Source of the DNA: Apiospora phragmitis
Lineage: Eukaryota > Ascomycota > Sordariomycetes > Amphisphaeriales > Apiosporaceae
Assembly (NCBI GenBank): GCA_038363925.1
Contig: JAQQWL010000006.1
Location: forward strand, 2,832,501 to 2,896,500
Length of the DNA: 64,000 nucleotides
Reading direction: 5' to 3'
Every line of letters starts with the position of its first letter. Position 1 is the first letter of the stretch. The notes beneath the pieces were generated by a model. The model did no database searches, had not been told where the DNA came from, and saw nothing but the letters and a program-made list of their open reading frames with translations. This document shows positions 1-11,480 of the stretch, one piece after another. The translations under genes were made by a program, and so were the position numbers.

Positions 1-838
1 GGGGCTCGGGATCGGCACTTATATGCGCTAACCTGATGGGATCGGATTTGATGCCCACGTCTTTCTAAGCAACTTTATTAACATTAAATCCAATCAAGGT
101 TCGTGTGTATCCAAGTATTCGTTAACATGGTGCCGTCTACCCCGAGATCGCGACATCTTCCCCTCCCCAACTACCTTGGCAGATTCGCAGTAACGGGAGC
201 GTCCGCACGCCATTACGGTGGCTGTGTCCCTTGGAAACTCTGTGCGATGCGTCATCATCCCTCTCCGAGCCTGCCGCCCGACTTTTGCCAATCAGCAGCC
301 AGACGGAGGCACGCTGGCACACTCGCCTCGTTGCGTGTGTCTGAGGCGGCGCTACCTGCACTACTACCTCCCTGCCACAAATTGTCAAGCTGACCTGAAA
401 TGAAATGAATCAAAGGATCTCTCTTGCGTTGCGCCGAGGCTTATGGCAACCACTACCACCACATACCACATCACATCAAGCACCCGTGAATCCCGGGCAT
501 ACTTCATAGCTCTGTTAGCGCGCACTTGATCGTTTTGTGTTTACATTGAGTGAGTACTTAGTTACTAGGAATCTTCTCGACCTGTTGGATCCCGTGCCGT
601 GCCAAGTTGGTTGGCATCTAGACCCTCCTCCAAGAGCCAACTCGAAGACTACCTCGTCCCGGCTTGTTCATTGTCCAGAACCCCACCTTCCAATAAGCCT
701 AGGTTCAATAGTACGTACAGACTACCACTCAGGCCTTGGTCAGTCGTCTTCAGATTTCGATCCTTCACCGCTTGCGATTTTCATCTTTGATTTAGGCCTT
801 TTATATTCTCACTGGCTGGTGGTCAAGTAACGGACATA
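1..838. other. intergenic; 5' region of the LRAT-like gene
   Basis: No convincing gene is seen. Open frames here are short and overlap one another on both strands with no recognisable domain. The last 300 bases are pyrimidine-rich and presumably include the promoter and 5' UTR of the gene starting at 839. Confidence 0.5.
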
Positions 839-1805
839 ATGACCCAGGTGGAGGAGACCGAGGAAGAGAAGGCTCACCGCGAGCGGAAGCGTGACAAGTT
901 CGGCGCATTCCTGTAAGTAGTAAATTGCGACACCCAATCCGAACCACCAAACAAAGCGAAAACCAGTTGTTTGAACTAACCCCGAGGGATACAGCAAAAC
1001 CAGCTACGACAAAGCCGAAGAGGGCACCGTCAAGGGCTTCCTCGAGGGCAAACTCGCGCTGGAAAAGGGCCTGGGCCTGGGCGCCCGGCCCAACGCCGTG
1101 CCGCCCATGGAGGCCGTCGCCCACGGCCCGCACCGCAAGGTCGAGATCGGCTGGCACCCGGTCGCCGGCCTCGCCGGCAAGTGGTTCGCCGAGCAGACGG
1201 GCCTGGGCAAGATGATCACGGAGAAGATCCGGGCGTACCCGGACCCGACGCAGCACTGGGCCGTGCTGGTGGGCGACTACGCGCACCAGCTCTGGATGGA
1301 CGAGCACCTCGACGTCATATACACCAACGAGCGCGTCGACCCGGCCCAGCGCGCCGACGGCACCTGGCACACGTTCGAGGTCGGCGAGACGCGCTTCAAC
1401 GACGAGGCCCTGCGCCAGGCCGCCGAGATGGTCATCCACAACATGCGCGCGCGCCGCCCGGCCTACAACCTCATCAGCAACAACTGCCAGAACTTCGCCG
1501 TCGAGCTACTCGACGTCATCCACGTCGGCGCCCACCGCGAGTTCGGCACCACCTTCGCCATCTACCAGCGCGCGACGGGCAAGGGCAAGATCATGGACCT
1601 CTTCGCCCAGGAGGACGCCGACGACGTCCAGACTGGCGCCGAGGGCCAGCCGCCGGGCGAGGCCCACGCCCAGGCCGTCAATAACGCGCAGAAGGTCATG
1701 GACGACAACACGCAGCAGCTGGACACGCAGCCGGCGACGGATCGGGGTCCGGTGGAGGGGCAGGGTCACGCCAGAAAGCGTTCCTGGTGGCGGAAGTCGG
1801 GGTAG
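839..1805 (+). CDS. LRAT/PPPDE-like (NlpC/P60 superfamily) putative thiol hydrolase, two exons
   Basis: The exons are 839-912 and 995-1805. The intron has a GTAAGT donor at 913 and a CTAAC branch site near 976, and its CAG acceptor ends at 994. Splicing joins CT to C in phase and gives about 294 residues. The start is the first ATG in a frame rich in acidic and charged residues. The core resembles the papain-like fold shared by LRAT and PPPDE proteins: a His in HWAVLVGDYAHQLW and a Cys in SNNCQNFAVELL, in the expected His-before-Cys order. After the core comes a polar tail ending in a basic RKRSWWRKSG-type segment. No signal peptide is obvious. The family includes thiol peptidases, deubiquitinase-like enzymes and acyltransferases, so the substrate cannot be read from the sequence. 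The fold assignment rests on motif spacing only. Confidence 0.75.
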
Positions 1806-2209
1806 TTTGCACCTCACGAGCAAGCATGTGGCCCATTGGGTTCGGGTGCCCACGATAGGTGGTAAAAATGGTTTAATATGGCTGGAAAGGGGGAGGGCGG
1901 TCGGACTGGGCATGGTGTTCTTGGTTTGACCTTCACGTGATGGGATTAAGCGAGCGAGTTTTTGAAATGATACCCATCGATGGCTTGGGTTCGGAGGGAA
2001 TGAGACATTGCATGTCATGGTACGGTGGGCTCCATATCTGCTGCTGGCAGATAATATCATCATATAGATTTGTATTCTTTAATCATGAAGCCCCTTCAGA
2101 GCCTCTGCGTCAGCCGTTCTACCGAAACCCGACATGACGTAGAAGGGTGTTACATTTGTAGGACACAAGTAGTGCTCTTTTGTTCACTATATGCATATCA
2201 AGTATCCAA

Positions 2210-3196
2210 TTAGAACAAGTCATCAATGCTCTTATCCGCATCCTTCTTGATCAAGTCGACCATGCCCTACAACACAAAGGATATTAGTAACGTCGCGAAT
2301 CAGTTGGGAGGAGGAAATGAGAAGAGAGTAAGTAGTCTGGCTCACCTCGGGCATTATCGGCTTTCCGTCTTTACCCTTGACGTAGCGGAACGGCATCTCG
2401 GTGCTCTCCTTGTCGCCGAACTTGAGCTCGGGGTGGTCGAGGTAGGGGATCATGTCCAAGGTGACTGGATCCCCATCTTTCGTTAGTTATGAACGTGGCA
2501 AGTATAAGGGGATGATGGTGGTGGTGGCGGGGATTACTACGTACACTGCTCTTCAACCACCATCCGCGTCACTCGGACCGCGGTATCGGTCGTCATCTGG
2601 ATGGTTCCCAGCCGACGGCCTGTGAACCCTTTCTTGCGGAGCTCCGAGGTGCGATCTAAAGGCCGGAGAGGTCATCATGTCAGTGGACATCGCCCCCATT
2701 CATATCGGCAACCGATATAAGGTCTGTGAGATCAGAACGTACCGCGTGGTGGGTCATCTCCTGTATCATGAGGTTAGCATCTTGGCTCCAATACCTCCCT
2801 CTATCCTTGGACAATGCAAGAAAGTATCACGAGAGAGGAGGGGAGAACAGGAGAAATCAAAGTCAGAAACTTACCCAAGATGCCCCCAAAGAGAAACACG
2901 TCAAAGTCCCGCTTGTCGTCCGGGTTTAAGTCCTCCTCGGCGGCCGGGTCCAGCAGACAGACCCGTTCCTTGCCTTTGCCCTCAGGGTACAATTCCTCGA
3001 CGCCCCGAGTCTCGGCGCGGAAGGCGGACTCCTGCTTGAGCTCCTCGGGGACCTGGAAGCCCTCGGGCAGCGACGAGAGCATGAAGACACCTTTGCAGCC
3101 GGCCGTCTCGCGCGCGATGGCGCGGTACTCGAGGGCCGACCAGGGGCCGAGCTCCGGGTCGAGGTGCTCGACTATGTAGGTCTTTTGCTCAGGCAT
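2210..3196 (-). CDS. sfm1: SFM1-type SPOUT methyltransferase (DUF431), ribosomal protein arginine methyltransferase
   Basis: Five exons on the minus strand: 3196-2875, 2760-2743, 2655-2545, 2464-2346 and 2266-2210. They sum to 627 nt, or 208 residues, close to the yeast Sfm1 length. The protein opens with an IVEHLDPELGPWSALEY-like segment. It carries CLLDP and then GGILG, followed after splicing by DDPPRDRTSELR, MTTDTAVRVTRMVVEEQ, IPYLDHPELKFGDKESTEMP and a GMVDLIKKDADKSIDDLF end. All are hallmarks of Sfm1, which in yeast monomethylates ribosomal protein Rps3 on an arginine using S-adenosylmethionine. The second exon is only 18 nt and encodes the GDDPPR loop. The acceptor of exon 4 could alternatively lie a few codons upstream; the chosen one (AG at 2466/2465) best fits family spacing. 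The gene is transcribed away from its right neighbour's 3' end, and co-regulation is not evident. Confidence 0.93.
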
Positions 3197-4037
3197 TTTG
3201 GTTGGGTCTTTCTTCGGTGTCAGTCACGTCTTTTTCCCTTTTTGGGGAGGGGAGAGGAAAATAGACAAGACAGGCACAAACAAACAACTTGGAGGTCTTC
3301 TATGCCAGACAGTAAGTAATCCAGGTAATCAAGCCAAGGCAGACTGTTGTAAGAGGTGAGTAGGCAGCTTATTATGGGGGGTATTTGACTATAAGAAAAA
3401 GCTCGGGCAGAGTGGGGATGGCGTTTTCAAGTACCTCAAGACCACTGATACCTGTTTTATGCAGTATGGCCACAAGAAGCCCTATAAGTTTGTCTAAGGG
3501 TTAACATAAGAACCCAATGGACTGGGACTTGAAGATGGCCTGGGCCAATTATCCGGTGCTTTTTGTTTTTTACACCCGGTTTTCTCAGCTGTAACCTCAC
3601 TTAATTCATTGGTATCGAGCGTGATTGATGTCCCAGGTGGCTGAAACGAAAGAGTACAAGGCGCCACTGTACGCTTTTGGAGCTATAGCGCAAGCAAAGC
3701 TGAAGCGTCCCGTGGATCTCGATGGACGGCCACGACTGCTGCGGCATATCATTCTCTCGACGGGATTCCTCAAGGGGGTTGGCATCATTAACCCCTTCCA
3801 ACGCAGTGAGTGTTTGTGTCAATTTTGTGTGAGCCCATATCTAGGGGCATAGGCAACTGGAAAGCCACCGATTTTCCTATATTACAACGTCTCCTTCATC
3901 CATGAAATCCGAGAGCCCAGCCCAACCCATTCGCCATGAGATAGTAGTATATCCTTGTTTCCCCCAGAGCGCCGTAAAGTGCTGTTTCGTACCGTATGCG
4001 CCAATACCAGTCGCGATCAGTTCGTCACCTTTGCCAA
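3197..4037. other. intergenic between SFM1 (5' side) and Iec3 (3' side)
   Basis: Contains the promoter of the minus-strand SFM1 gene and the 3' UTR of the Iec3-like gene. Short open frames around 3600-3850 lie on both strands in the same place, lack domains and lack splice support. No RNA gene is seen. Confidence 0.5.
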
Positions 4038-5090
4038 CTACGGGATCGACTTACGACCCCTAGGCGTACTCGAACCCAGGTCTCTGCTCTTACGCTTCTT
4101 GGTGGGTCGACTTGCGCCTCCCTTTGGGCGGTAGCCTGCATCGTCCTCCCTCTTCCGCTTGCCTCTTACGCTACCCATGGACGGGCCATCATACCCAGCC
4201 TCATCTTCATAGTCCATCGTCTCCGCAGGATCCTTACGACTGGCGGTGGATTGGCGCTTGTTGCCGCTCTTGGCAGTGCTCTTACGCTTGCTGCCCACTT
4301 CGATCTTCTCACCGTGGTCGTGGTCTCTCTCCTTCTCCTTGGCCTTATCCTTGTCCTTTTCCTTCTCCAGGTCTTGCAAGAACGTCTTCGGTGCATGCCG
4401 CCTAAGCCAGTTGTAGACACTGGTGGGGTTGCGCAGAGCGAAGTTGGCCGCGGCACCGCTGTGACTGGGGATGCTAGAAGCAGGAGGGGGGATCGCAGGC
4501 TTGGCCTTGAGACCGATGCGTGCATCGAGTTCAGCGATGTAGTTGTCGACATCGTCGGCCTTGAGGAACGAGATCGGGTAGAGCTCAGGGTCTTTGGGCT
4601 CAATTTCTTCCAAGACCTCGGGGAGGTGCTCTACTGTGGCGGCGAATGAATGGTGCGGGACCTCTTCAATCAATCGTCTCAGGGACTTGGTGGGCTTTTG
4701 AGCTGCGACCTCCTCGTCTTCGGTTTCGTCGTCCTCCTCTTCCACGTTCAAGTCTATGCGGCGCTCTGGAGGGATTTGAGGCGACTCGTTGATGCTGATC
4801 AGCATGTCCATCAGACGGCTGCAAGGATGCAATTAGTAAGGTATCCAAAGTGACGATGGGGTTGGCGATGCTCACTCATTCTCAATGGCCAGGCGCTTGG
4901 CAGTCTGTAGAGCCTTTTGCTCCAACTGATGCAGATCCTCGCTCTGCTGCATGCGATTGTCGAACTGCAGGCGCATCTTTCTGTACTTCTTCTTCCAGGA
5001 CTTGTAGGATGGCTTCGCGTGGGCTCTATCAGCATCATCAAGGCTGCGATCCCGATAGCCGGGCTCGGCTTTGATGCTGGTGTCGTCCAT
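4038..5090 (-). CDS. iec3: INO80 chromatin-remodelling complex subunit Iec3-like
   Basis: Two exons on the minus strand, 5090-4876 and 4818-4038, joined through a GTGAGC donor and a TTGCAG acceptor, give 331 residues. The N-terminal 80 residues match the fungal Iec3 domain: a basic SYKSWKKKYRKMRLQFD helix, then a Gln/Glu-rich coiled coil, then AIENDRLMDMLISINES spanning the splice junction. The middle is acidic (EEEDDETEDEE). The rest holds long Lys/Glu and Lys/Arg tracts including KRKS and KKRKS, probable nuclear localisation signals, and ends in a basic RGRKSIP tail. Fission yeast Iec3 is a subunit of the nuclear INO80 nucleosome remodeller. The ATG at 5090 was chosen because the domain begins right after it; in-frame upstream ATGs would add a sequence with no similarity. 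It shares a divergent promoter with MYG1. Confidence 0.87.
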
Positions 5091-5827
5091 GTCGAAGGGC
5101 GACGCGACGTGAATTACGTGGTGGTCGCGATGGTGGTAGTAGGTAGAGGTGTTGGCGAGAAGGAAATAAATGAATTGGGAGTTGGCGTTGGTGTCAGGAT
5201 TGTACACTGCACTTGTTTTGGGTGCGACAGAAGTAAGCAAGGCTGGTTTGGGGATTAGATTAGGTACTGTAGGTAGCTGGTTTGGAAAGTTGAAGGTTCG
5301 AATTGTGACGATAACCGGAAGCGAAATAGATAAGCACTGTTTGTACTGTAGACTGTAGATAGCCAATGTAAAGAAAAGTAAAGAAAAGTCAAGTCAAGTT
5401 TGTATTCTCTCCATCACAGTGATAAGAGTATGTTGTTCGAGCCTTTCGCTCCCGGATGCAGCAGCATTGAATGAGAATGAGTCCATCATTTCAATGTTCC
5501 ATTTGCTAAAAGGCCCATGCCCAGCTACGGTACTCCCAATTTTGGGGGTTGGAGCTTGGAAGCGTGTCGCGTTCTTCCTTCTAAACGGGCTGGGCACTGG
5601 GGGGCGCCATGTTGAGCCGACGCCGACGCTAGAAAGCCAGGTACCCTGAAATCTCATCAACCCCACCATCAACAGCTACTTCTGGGTCAATCTAGCCATC
5701 CCACCTTCTACCACCTACCAATCTATCTCAGTCCTATCCAACAGAGACCGAGACAGAATTAAAAAAAAATTAAAAAAAAAAGCAGAGAGGTCGCCGCCAG
5801 CCAGTACGAAAACCAATTGAAAATTTC
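5091..5827. promoter_or_regulatory. divergent promoter region between Iec3 and MYG1
   Basis: The 737 bases separate two genes transcribed away from each other, so both promoters must lie here. A long A-rich tract broken by TT (about 5760-5781) sits roughly 50 bases upstream of the MYG1 start. It could be a nucleosome-depleting poly(dA) element; that role is inferred. No coding sequence is supported. Confidence 0.5.
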
Positions 5828-6919
5828 ATGCTCCGCAGCTTCCTCAGAATGGCCGAACAAGCATCCAAGCGTCTCAAGACCTCCGGCTCGTCGGGCCTGA
5901 CCATCGGCACCCACAACGGCCACTTCCACGCCGACGAGGCCCTGGCCGTCTACATGCTGCGCCAGCTGCCCGCCTACCGCGACGCCGGCCTGGTGCGGAC
6001 GCGCGACCCGGCCCTGCTGGAGACGTGCCACACCGTCGTCGACGTCGGCGGCGAGTATGACGCCGCCAAGAACCGCTACGACCACCACCAGCGCCCCTTC
6101 GCCACCACCTTCCCGGGCCGCCCGACCAAGCTGAGCAGCGCGGGCCTCGTCTACCTGCACTTCGGCCGCCAGCTGGTGGCGCAGCAGCTGCAGAACAAGC
6201 ACGCCGAGGACAGCGAGGAGGTCAGCCTGCTGTGGAACAAGCTGTACGAGTCCTTCGTCGAGGCCCTCGACGCCCACGACAACGGCATCTCGTCCTACGA
6301 CCCGACCGCCATCGCCGCCGCGGGGCTCGAGAAGCGCTTCGCCGAGGGCGCCTTCACCCTCGGCGCCATGGTCGGCCGCCTGAACCCCAACTGGAACGAC
6401 CCGACGCCCGCGGACCCGGCCGAGGCCCAGGCCGCCGAGGACGCCCGCTTCGTCGAGGCGAGCGAGCGCATCGGCACTGAGTTCGCGCGCGACCTCGAGT
6501 ACTACGCTAAGGCCTGGCTGCCCGCCCGCGAGATCGTGCGCGCCGCCTACAACAAGCGCCTCGAGTACGACCCCGAGGGCCGCGTCATGGTGCTCGAGGG
6601 CCAGAGCGTGCCCTGGAAGGACCACCTTTACACCCTCGAGGACGCCGAGGGCAACCTCGACAAGAAGGTGCTGTACGTGCTGTACGCCGAGAAGCCGGTG
6701 CCCGACGCCAAGTGGAGAATACAGTGTGTGCCCGAGTCCAAGGACTCGTTTCAGAGCAGAAAGCCTTTGCCCGAGCCCTGGAGGGGTGCCAGAGACGAGG
6801 CGCTGGACGGCATCACAGGTATTCCCGGCGGTGTTTTCGTTCACGCTGCTGGCTTCATCGGAGGAAACAAGACCTTCGATGGTGCCAAGGCTATGGCTAT
6901 CAAGGCCCTGACTATGTGA
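5828..6919 (+). CDS. myg1: MYG1 family metal-dependent exonuclease/hydrolase (UPF0160)
   Basis: An intact intronless frame of 363 residues, the normal length for the family. DHH-like metal-binding motifs are plain: THNGHFHADEALAVYMLR near residue 28, DVGGEYD near residue 75 and RYDHHQRPF near residue 84. The C-terminal part has the conserved GGVFVHAAGFIGGNKT segment. MYG1 proteins are conserved in eukaryotes. The human protein is a 3'-5' RNA exonuclease acting in nucleolus and mitochondria, so a similar RNA-processing role is likely here. Two in-frame starts seven codons apart (5828 and 5849) differ by a short MLRSFLR prefix. That prefix looks like the tip of a mitochondrial targeting sequence, whereas the shorter form starts with a Lys/Arg-containing AEQASKRLK segment. 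Codon use is strongly GC-rich at third positions. Confidence 0.95.
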   Translation: MLRSFLRMAEQASKRLKTSGSSGLTIGTHNGHFHADEALAVYMLRQLPAYRDAGLVRTRDPALLETCHTVVDVGGEYDAAKNRYDHHQRPFATTFPGRPTKLSSAGLVYLHFGRQLVAQQLQNKHAEDSEEVSLLWNKLYESFVEALDAHDNGISSYDPTAIAAAGLEKRFAEGAFTLGAMVGRLNPNWNDPTPADPAEAQAAEDARFVEASERIGTEFARDLEYYAKAWLPAREIVRAAYNKRLEYDPEGRVMVLEGQSVPWKDHLYTLEDAEGNLDKKVLYVLYAEKPVPDAKWRIQCVPESKDSFQSRKPLPEPWRGARDEALDGITGIPGGVFVHAAGFIGGNKTFDGAKAMAIKALTM

Positions 6920-7913
6920 TGCTGGGCATCAGCAGGGACCTTCTATATATTGTGGGAGAGTTTGGAATATGGCACTTCATGAAATAAAGGCGATTGCACG
7001 TTAGTCATGATTCACGGCATAGACAAAAAATAAAGAAATGAATAGAAACGATGGTAGCTTATGTTAAGCTGCGAACGATCTTCATATGATCAATCACGTT
7101 GCCAGAACAGAATATTGGCTGTATCTTTGCACATTTTCGAGACATGAGTAGTGTGGCTAAATATCGTGTGGTTTATCGGTAGCATTTGTACCACTAATAA
7201 CATGTACGACGAACGCAAGTAGTAGAGCTCGATAGCTGTCTGGCTGGTGCGCAACGGTATATCGAAACAGGGAGATGACCGCACCCAGCGTCAGCGGCGG
7301 GCACCAACGACGATGGAACACACAAATCGGGTCTTGTGATGAACCCGTAATTCTCATGCCATGATATCAGAGCAAAGGAAACAAAACAAAGCATCAACCC
7401 AGAAAAACGCCATGAGACTGGTTCCCTCGTAGCCTTCGTGAAACGGAACAAATAACAGCTTTCCCCCCTCACCGCCAAAGTATTCCTTATGGCGGATGTT
7501 TAGTGGCCTCCCAAGAGAGTAGACCTCCCCTTGTTGGGATCACTGTACACCATTCCTACCAGAATAGCAATTCAACTCCAGAAGTGAGTGTTTGTGGCCC
7601 GGGAGCCACTTTGAGAGGCGTGGTATGAGAATATCTTTCCGTGTGAGAGATAGATAGATGCCCTCGGAGTCTAGGCGTAGACCACCCGTTTCTCTTTCTC
7701 TCTCTCGATAGTACACCGACTTTTGAGCGCTATTGTTTTAGATTAGCCGAGATCTTGTAGGTGCCTGTCTTCGAACGCCGCGCGTGAAGTCCCAACGTTC
7801 TATGGGGGGGGGGCACCGCCTCTTCTCGGCCCTTTTCTTTATCTTTCTGTATCGGGTCTCTTCTCTTCTTTTAGATGAGGAAGAGGCCAAAAAATGTGCC
7901 TGTCCCTATCTCT
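6920..7913. other. intergenic between convergent MYG1 and Igo1 genes
   Basis: 3' ends of two convergent genes. Nothing coding is supported. There is a run of nine G at about 7804-7812 and some CT-rich simple sequence near 7690-7710. Confidence 0.5.
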
Positions 7914-8678
7914 CTATCTTCGGATCGGGATACCCTGGGGCTCGGCACCGCCTTCTGTAGCCGGGGCCGCCGCCGCCGCCGCTGCGTTCTCCTTCTCCTC
8001 GGCGTCGTCGGCGCTCGTCTCGCGGTTGAGGAAGCTGCTCTCCTTGATGGGGGAGGAGCTGGTGCCCGGGTGGCCCGTCAATGGGGCGCCGGGCCCGCCC
8101 AGGCCGCCGGGCGAGCCCGAGATGCTGCCGTGGTGCTGGGTGTGGCCCGGGTTGGTGCCATTGGGGGAGCTGAGGTGGGGGACGTTCTCGGGGGTGGGGT
8201 GCTGGGTGCCCACGGAGCCCGTGTCGACGCTGTCGCCCTTGCCGGCCTTGGACATGGCGTAGTCGCCCGAGTCGAAGTACTTGCGGTCCTTCAGGTGCTT
8301 GGCGAAGTGGTCCGACTTGGAGGGCAGCTTGCCGTAGAGGCGGAAGAGGCGCTGCTCGTCGGGCGAGAGCGACTGCGGTAGGGCGTGCAACACCATGTCA
8401 GTTACATGATTCTCTCTTGCTCTCTCGAATGCAAGGCAAACAGAAAATGGAGGGTTCGAGTAAGTAGTCTTTTATGCAACCAATAGAACATATGTACTAC
8501 TGGTTTGCCGACTCCAAACTCCTTTGTCCTGCTGTGCTTGCTCTGCTGGGCGTTGGGCGCGGGTTGAGATGGGTAGCGGGCGGATGAGGTGGGGTGGGCT
8601 GATAGCACGCAGCGGGTGAAACGAGCAATTGGGAGAGCTTACCTTGATGTCGATCTTGTTCTTCTGGTGAGGGTTCAT
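7914..8678 (-). CDS. igo1: Endosulfine/ARPP-19 family protein (Igo1-like PP2A-B55 inhibitor)
   Basis: Two exons on the minus strand, 8678-8643 (12 codons) and 8372-7914, with a GTAAGC donor and a CCGCAG acceptor in phase 0, give 164 residues. The spliced N-terminus reads MNPHQKNKIDIK then SLSPDEQRLFRLYGKLPSK. It is followed by the diagnostic endosulfine signature KYFDSGDYAMSKAG, whose central Ser is the site phosphorylated by Greatwall/Rim15 kinase in yeast and animals. The C-terminus is low-complexity Gly/Pro/Ser and then Ala-rich, as in other filamentous fungi. Phosphorylated Igo proteins inhibit PP2A-B55 and promote entry into quiescence and nutrient-stress mRNA protection; this role is inferred from the family. 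The first exon is short, so starting at the second-exon methionine would lose the conserved N-terminus. Confidence 0.93.
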
Positions 8679-11480
8679 GTTGCCGGGTATGGGGGGTCGT
8701 AGCAAGAGAGTGGTAGTGGGAAGGCGGAAATATTTATTTGGTGTTGTTGATGTGCCCAGTTTGGTAACAAGTTTACTGGTAGAATGGGCTTTTGCTGGGT
8801 TTCGTAGGTTTGGGTTCGTCGTTTGAAGTTGCAGGGCTCTGCGACGGGGGGGTTGGAGAGTGGGCAGTGGGCAGTGGGAGCGGGGGATAAAATAATCCAG
8901 GGACAGCCAGCTGTGGTTCGGTACAGTATGCTTGCCCTTTTGCGCACTTAGCCTAGCGTAAAGCGTTGCGTTGCATTGCGCAGGACTGGAACTGACTGAT
9001 CGGCTTGGGTCTATCAATGGATTGATCGATGGATGGAATGTCGCAGTGCTGTCAAGGCAAGGTGGGTGGTGGGATGCGGTGGTGGATTACCCGTGGATTT
9101 TGGATCTCGCGGGCCCAATCAAGGGGGGCTTTCACAGCCTACAGTAGGCTAACTGCGAGGTAAATACTGTAGTGGCAAATAGAAGCCAAAGAGAGGAGAA
9201 GAATGGAGGACGAGGATGAATGGGACGAGGATGATATGTCCTTTCTTTGATCAGGGCAGACGAAATTCACTCGACTATTGTTTGAATTCAAGAGGCCCAG
9301 CTTAAGACTAGAATGTCAGATGCCACGAGATTTGCGAAAGCTTGAGAGAGATGGTGGCTTCTGCTATGAATCTTATTATTTCATGCTGTCTATCAACCTG
9401 AACCTCCTAGTAGAATAGAAAGAGGCAGTGCATGGCATTGATGGAAGGGAAGTCCCATTGGTTTCTATGTAAGTCTCGATTCCTGGAAACTTCCAGGGTT
9501 CAACTGGGAACCAATCGAGCCATCTGGCATGCTTTCCATGCAAGCAGCAGAGCTGGAAAACTAAAGCGCTGTGCTTCATGCGTCTGGTGGAGAGGACCCC
9601 TAATAAGGATGCCGCATGGCTCCTCGTTGTCGTCTTCCATGCTGCTGTTGAGGGAACTCAACTTCCCTCAACCGCCGTGAGCTCATCCCATAGACCACCC
9701 TCATAGACGAAGCATGCAAAATTGGGAGGGCTCACAGTCAGAGCGATTACATCACTGGGAGGTTTGTTAGCCCGCCCAGTCAATCCCCTCGCAGTTCGTC
9801 CACAAGGCAAGCATGTTCCTGTTGTGAAACCTAGCATATCATCGCCGTTGACAGCATCGAAAATCTCGATAGCTACCTGACTAGCTACCTCTAAGCTGTT
9901 CACTACCTGGAGATCAACAGAGCTATTGCAGCCCGACTGATAAATGGCGGGTCAAGAAAAGCATCAAGCAAGCAGCAAAGCTACCTAAGGTACTCACTGG
10001 CCCTGTCGATCCTAGCTTCTTCCTGCCCTTTGCACGAAGCTGGGAATAGCACAAGACCTCTACGGGCTGGCAGGCTTCATTCTGATTTGTGTCTGCTTCT
10101 CAGAATACCACCCAAAAAGTTCACCCTCAGCACATTGACAAGGATTGTGACATGACATAAGGCTACGCAATACCACCCAATTTACGTCCTGATGAACCTT
10201 GCCCTCTTTCATATCTCACAGATGTCTTGGCATCACTGAGTCTAGATCGTCGGGGGCCTGTTCTTTGTCTGGGGGTCTTTTCCACTGCCGGCTTCCCGGC
10301 CGGCATGCCCGCACTGCACCCATCCAGTAATGGGTGAGACTCCAAAGACAAATGCGACTGGCTACCTGGGTGCATGGCAACTGTCGACAATAAAACAGAG
10401 TTCATTAGATTGACGCACTCGGTGCGTATAGGGGGTAGGCTCGGCATCTCCATTGGCAGCAGCTGGTCGGACTCCAACTCCTGGCTGTCAACCTACCACC
10501 TTATCCCCGTCAGATATATAATCCCATACCTCCATGCATAGTAGGTGTGCTACTACCCAGTACGATATCGTCTGACTAAGCGATACTAGCCATGCAAGGA
10601 GGGCTGCACGGCAGATGCAGCTAATTAGTACCTCCCGACAGCTCTTATTTAATGGCTGAATTGCTCAGTCGACATTTCTCGATCATGCGACCCACCGTAG
10701 CTCGAGATATGGCGCCAGAGGCACGCTTTCGGCCGACGCATCAGCTTGTACTAGACATGAAGCCAATTTGAGCCGGGGAAGCTGTCAAGCGTGCTGTTAG
10801 ACGTGTATGTCTTTCCGGATTTCACTTATTACGTCTTCTGATGTGTCAATGTCTCTCTCGTTGTACCCTAAGAGAAAAAAGCAAAGAAACAAAGGCAGCC
10901 GATGTAGTCTTGCTGGCAGCACCTGCCATGGCCAGCACGTATGTGTGTAAGTAGATGTGGGTGCGGAGTCAATCCTCTTCATATACAGCAGAAACAAAAA
11001 CGAAACTGCGGCATCTCTTCGGCTTGGGTAGATGGAGAGACAAACGAGCCCCCGCGATCTGCCACCGGGCTTCCGGGTATGTGCGTGCCGTGCCCATTAC
11101 GTTACCTCGACAGACGTGAAAGTCTAGTATTATTCCACGTAACACAGCCAGCTAGCAAGCACTTACAGCGTCTACCTAAAACCGATACCAATAATAAGTT
11201 GAACGGTTTCACCACACTCGTTGTACCAAGTTACTTGTCATATGAGTCAGGTCGCACCAACCGGTCGCCATGTCCCCGCGGCCGACCCAGCCCGTCCGAC
11301 CAGCCCGGGCCGTCGACATCCAGACGTCCGGTGGCCAGACAGATGGATAGCATGCTTCACCAGAACGTCAGACCAGATCTCTGTGATGGAATTCGTGCTT
11401 CGCGTGTAAGTTCAAGGGTTTGTTGGCTCATTCTCAGATCTATCTTATATTTTCATAAGAACAAATTTAGACATCAACAT
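8679..11480. other. gene-poor intergenic region, Igo1 promoter at left
   Basis: About 2.8 kb with no supported gene. The left 500 bases should hold the Igo1 promoter. Open frames up to 184 codons (10941-11495) occur, but they run into the tRNA gene, have no domain and show no codon bias. No repeats longer than a few units are seen. Confidence 0.5.

Noticed and set aside
5759..6844. 361-codon minus-strand open frame opposite MYG1
   Set aside because: It is the antisense shadow of the GC-rich MYG1 coding sequence, and its Leu/Val/Gly-rich translation has no domain.
7875..8381. 168-codon plus-strand frame over the Igo1 gene
   Set aside because: Antisense shadow of the endosulfine second exon, composed of Val/Leu/Gly/Ala repeats.
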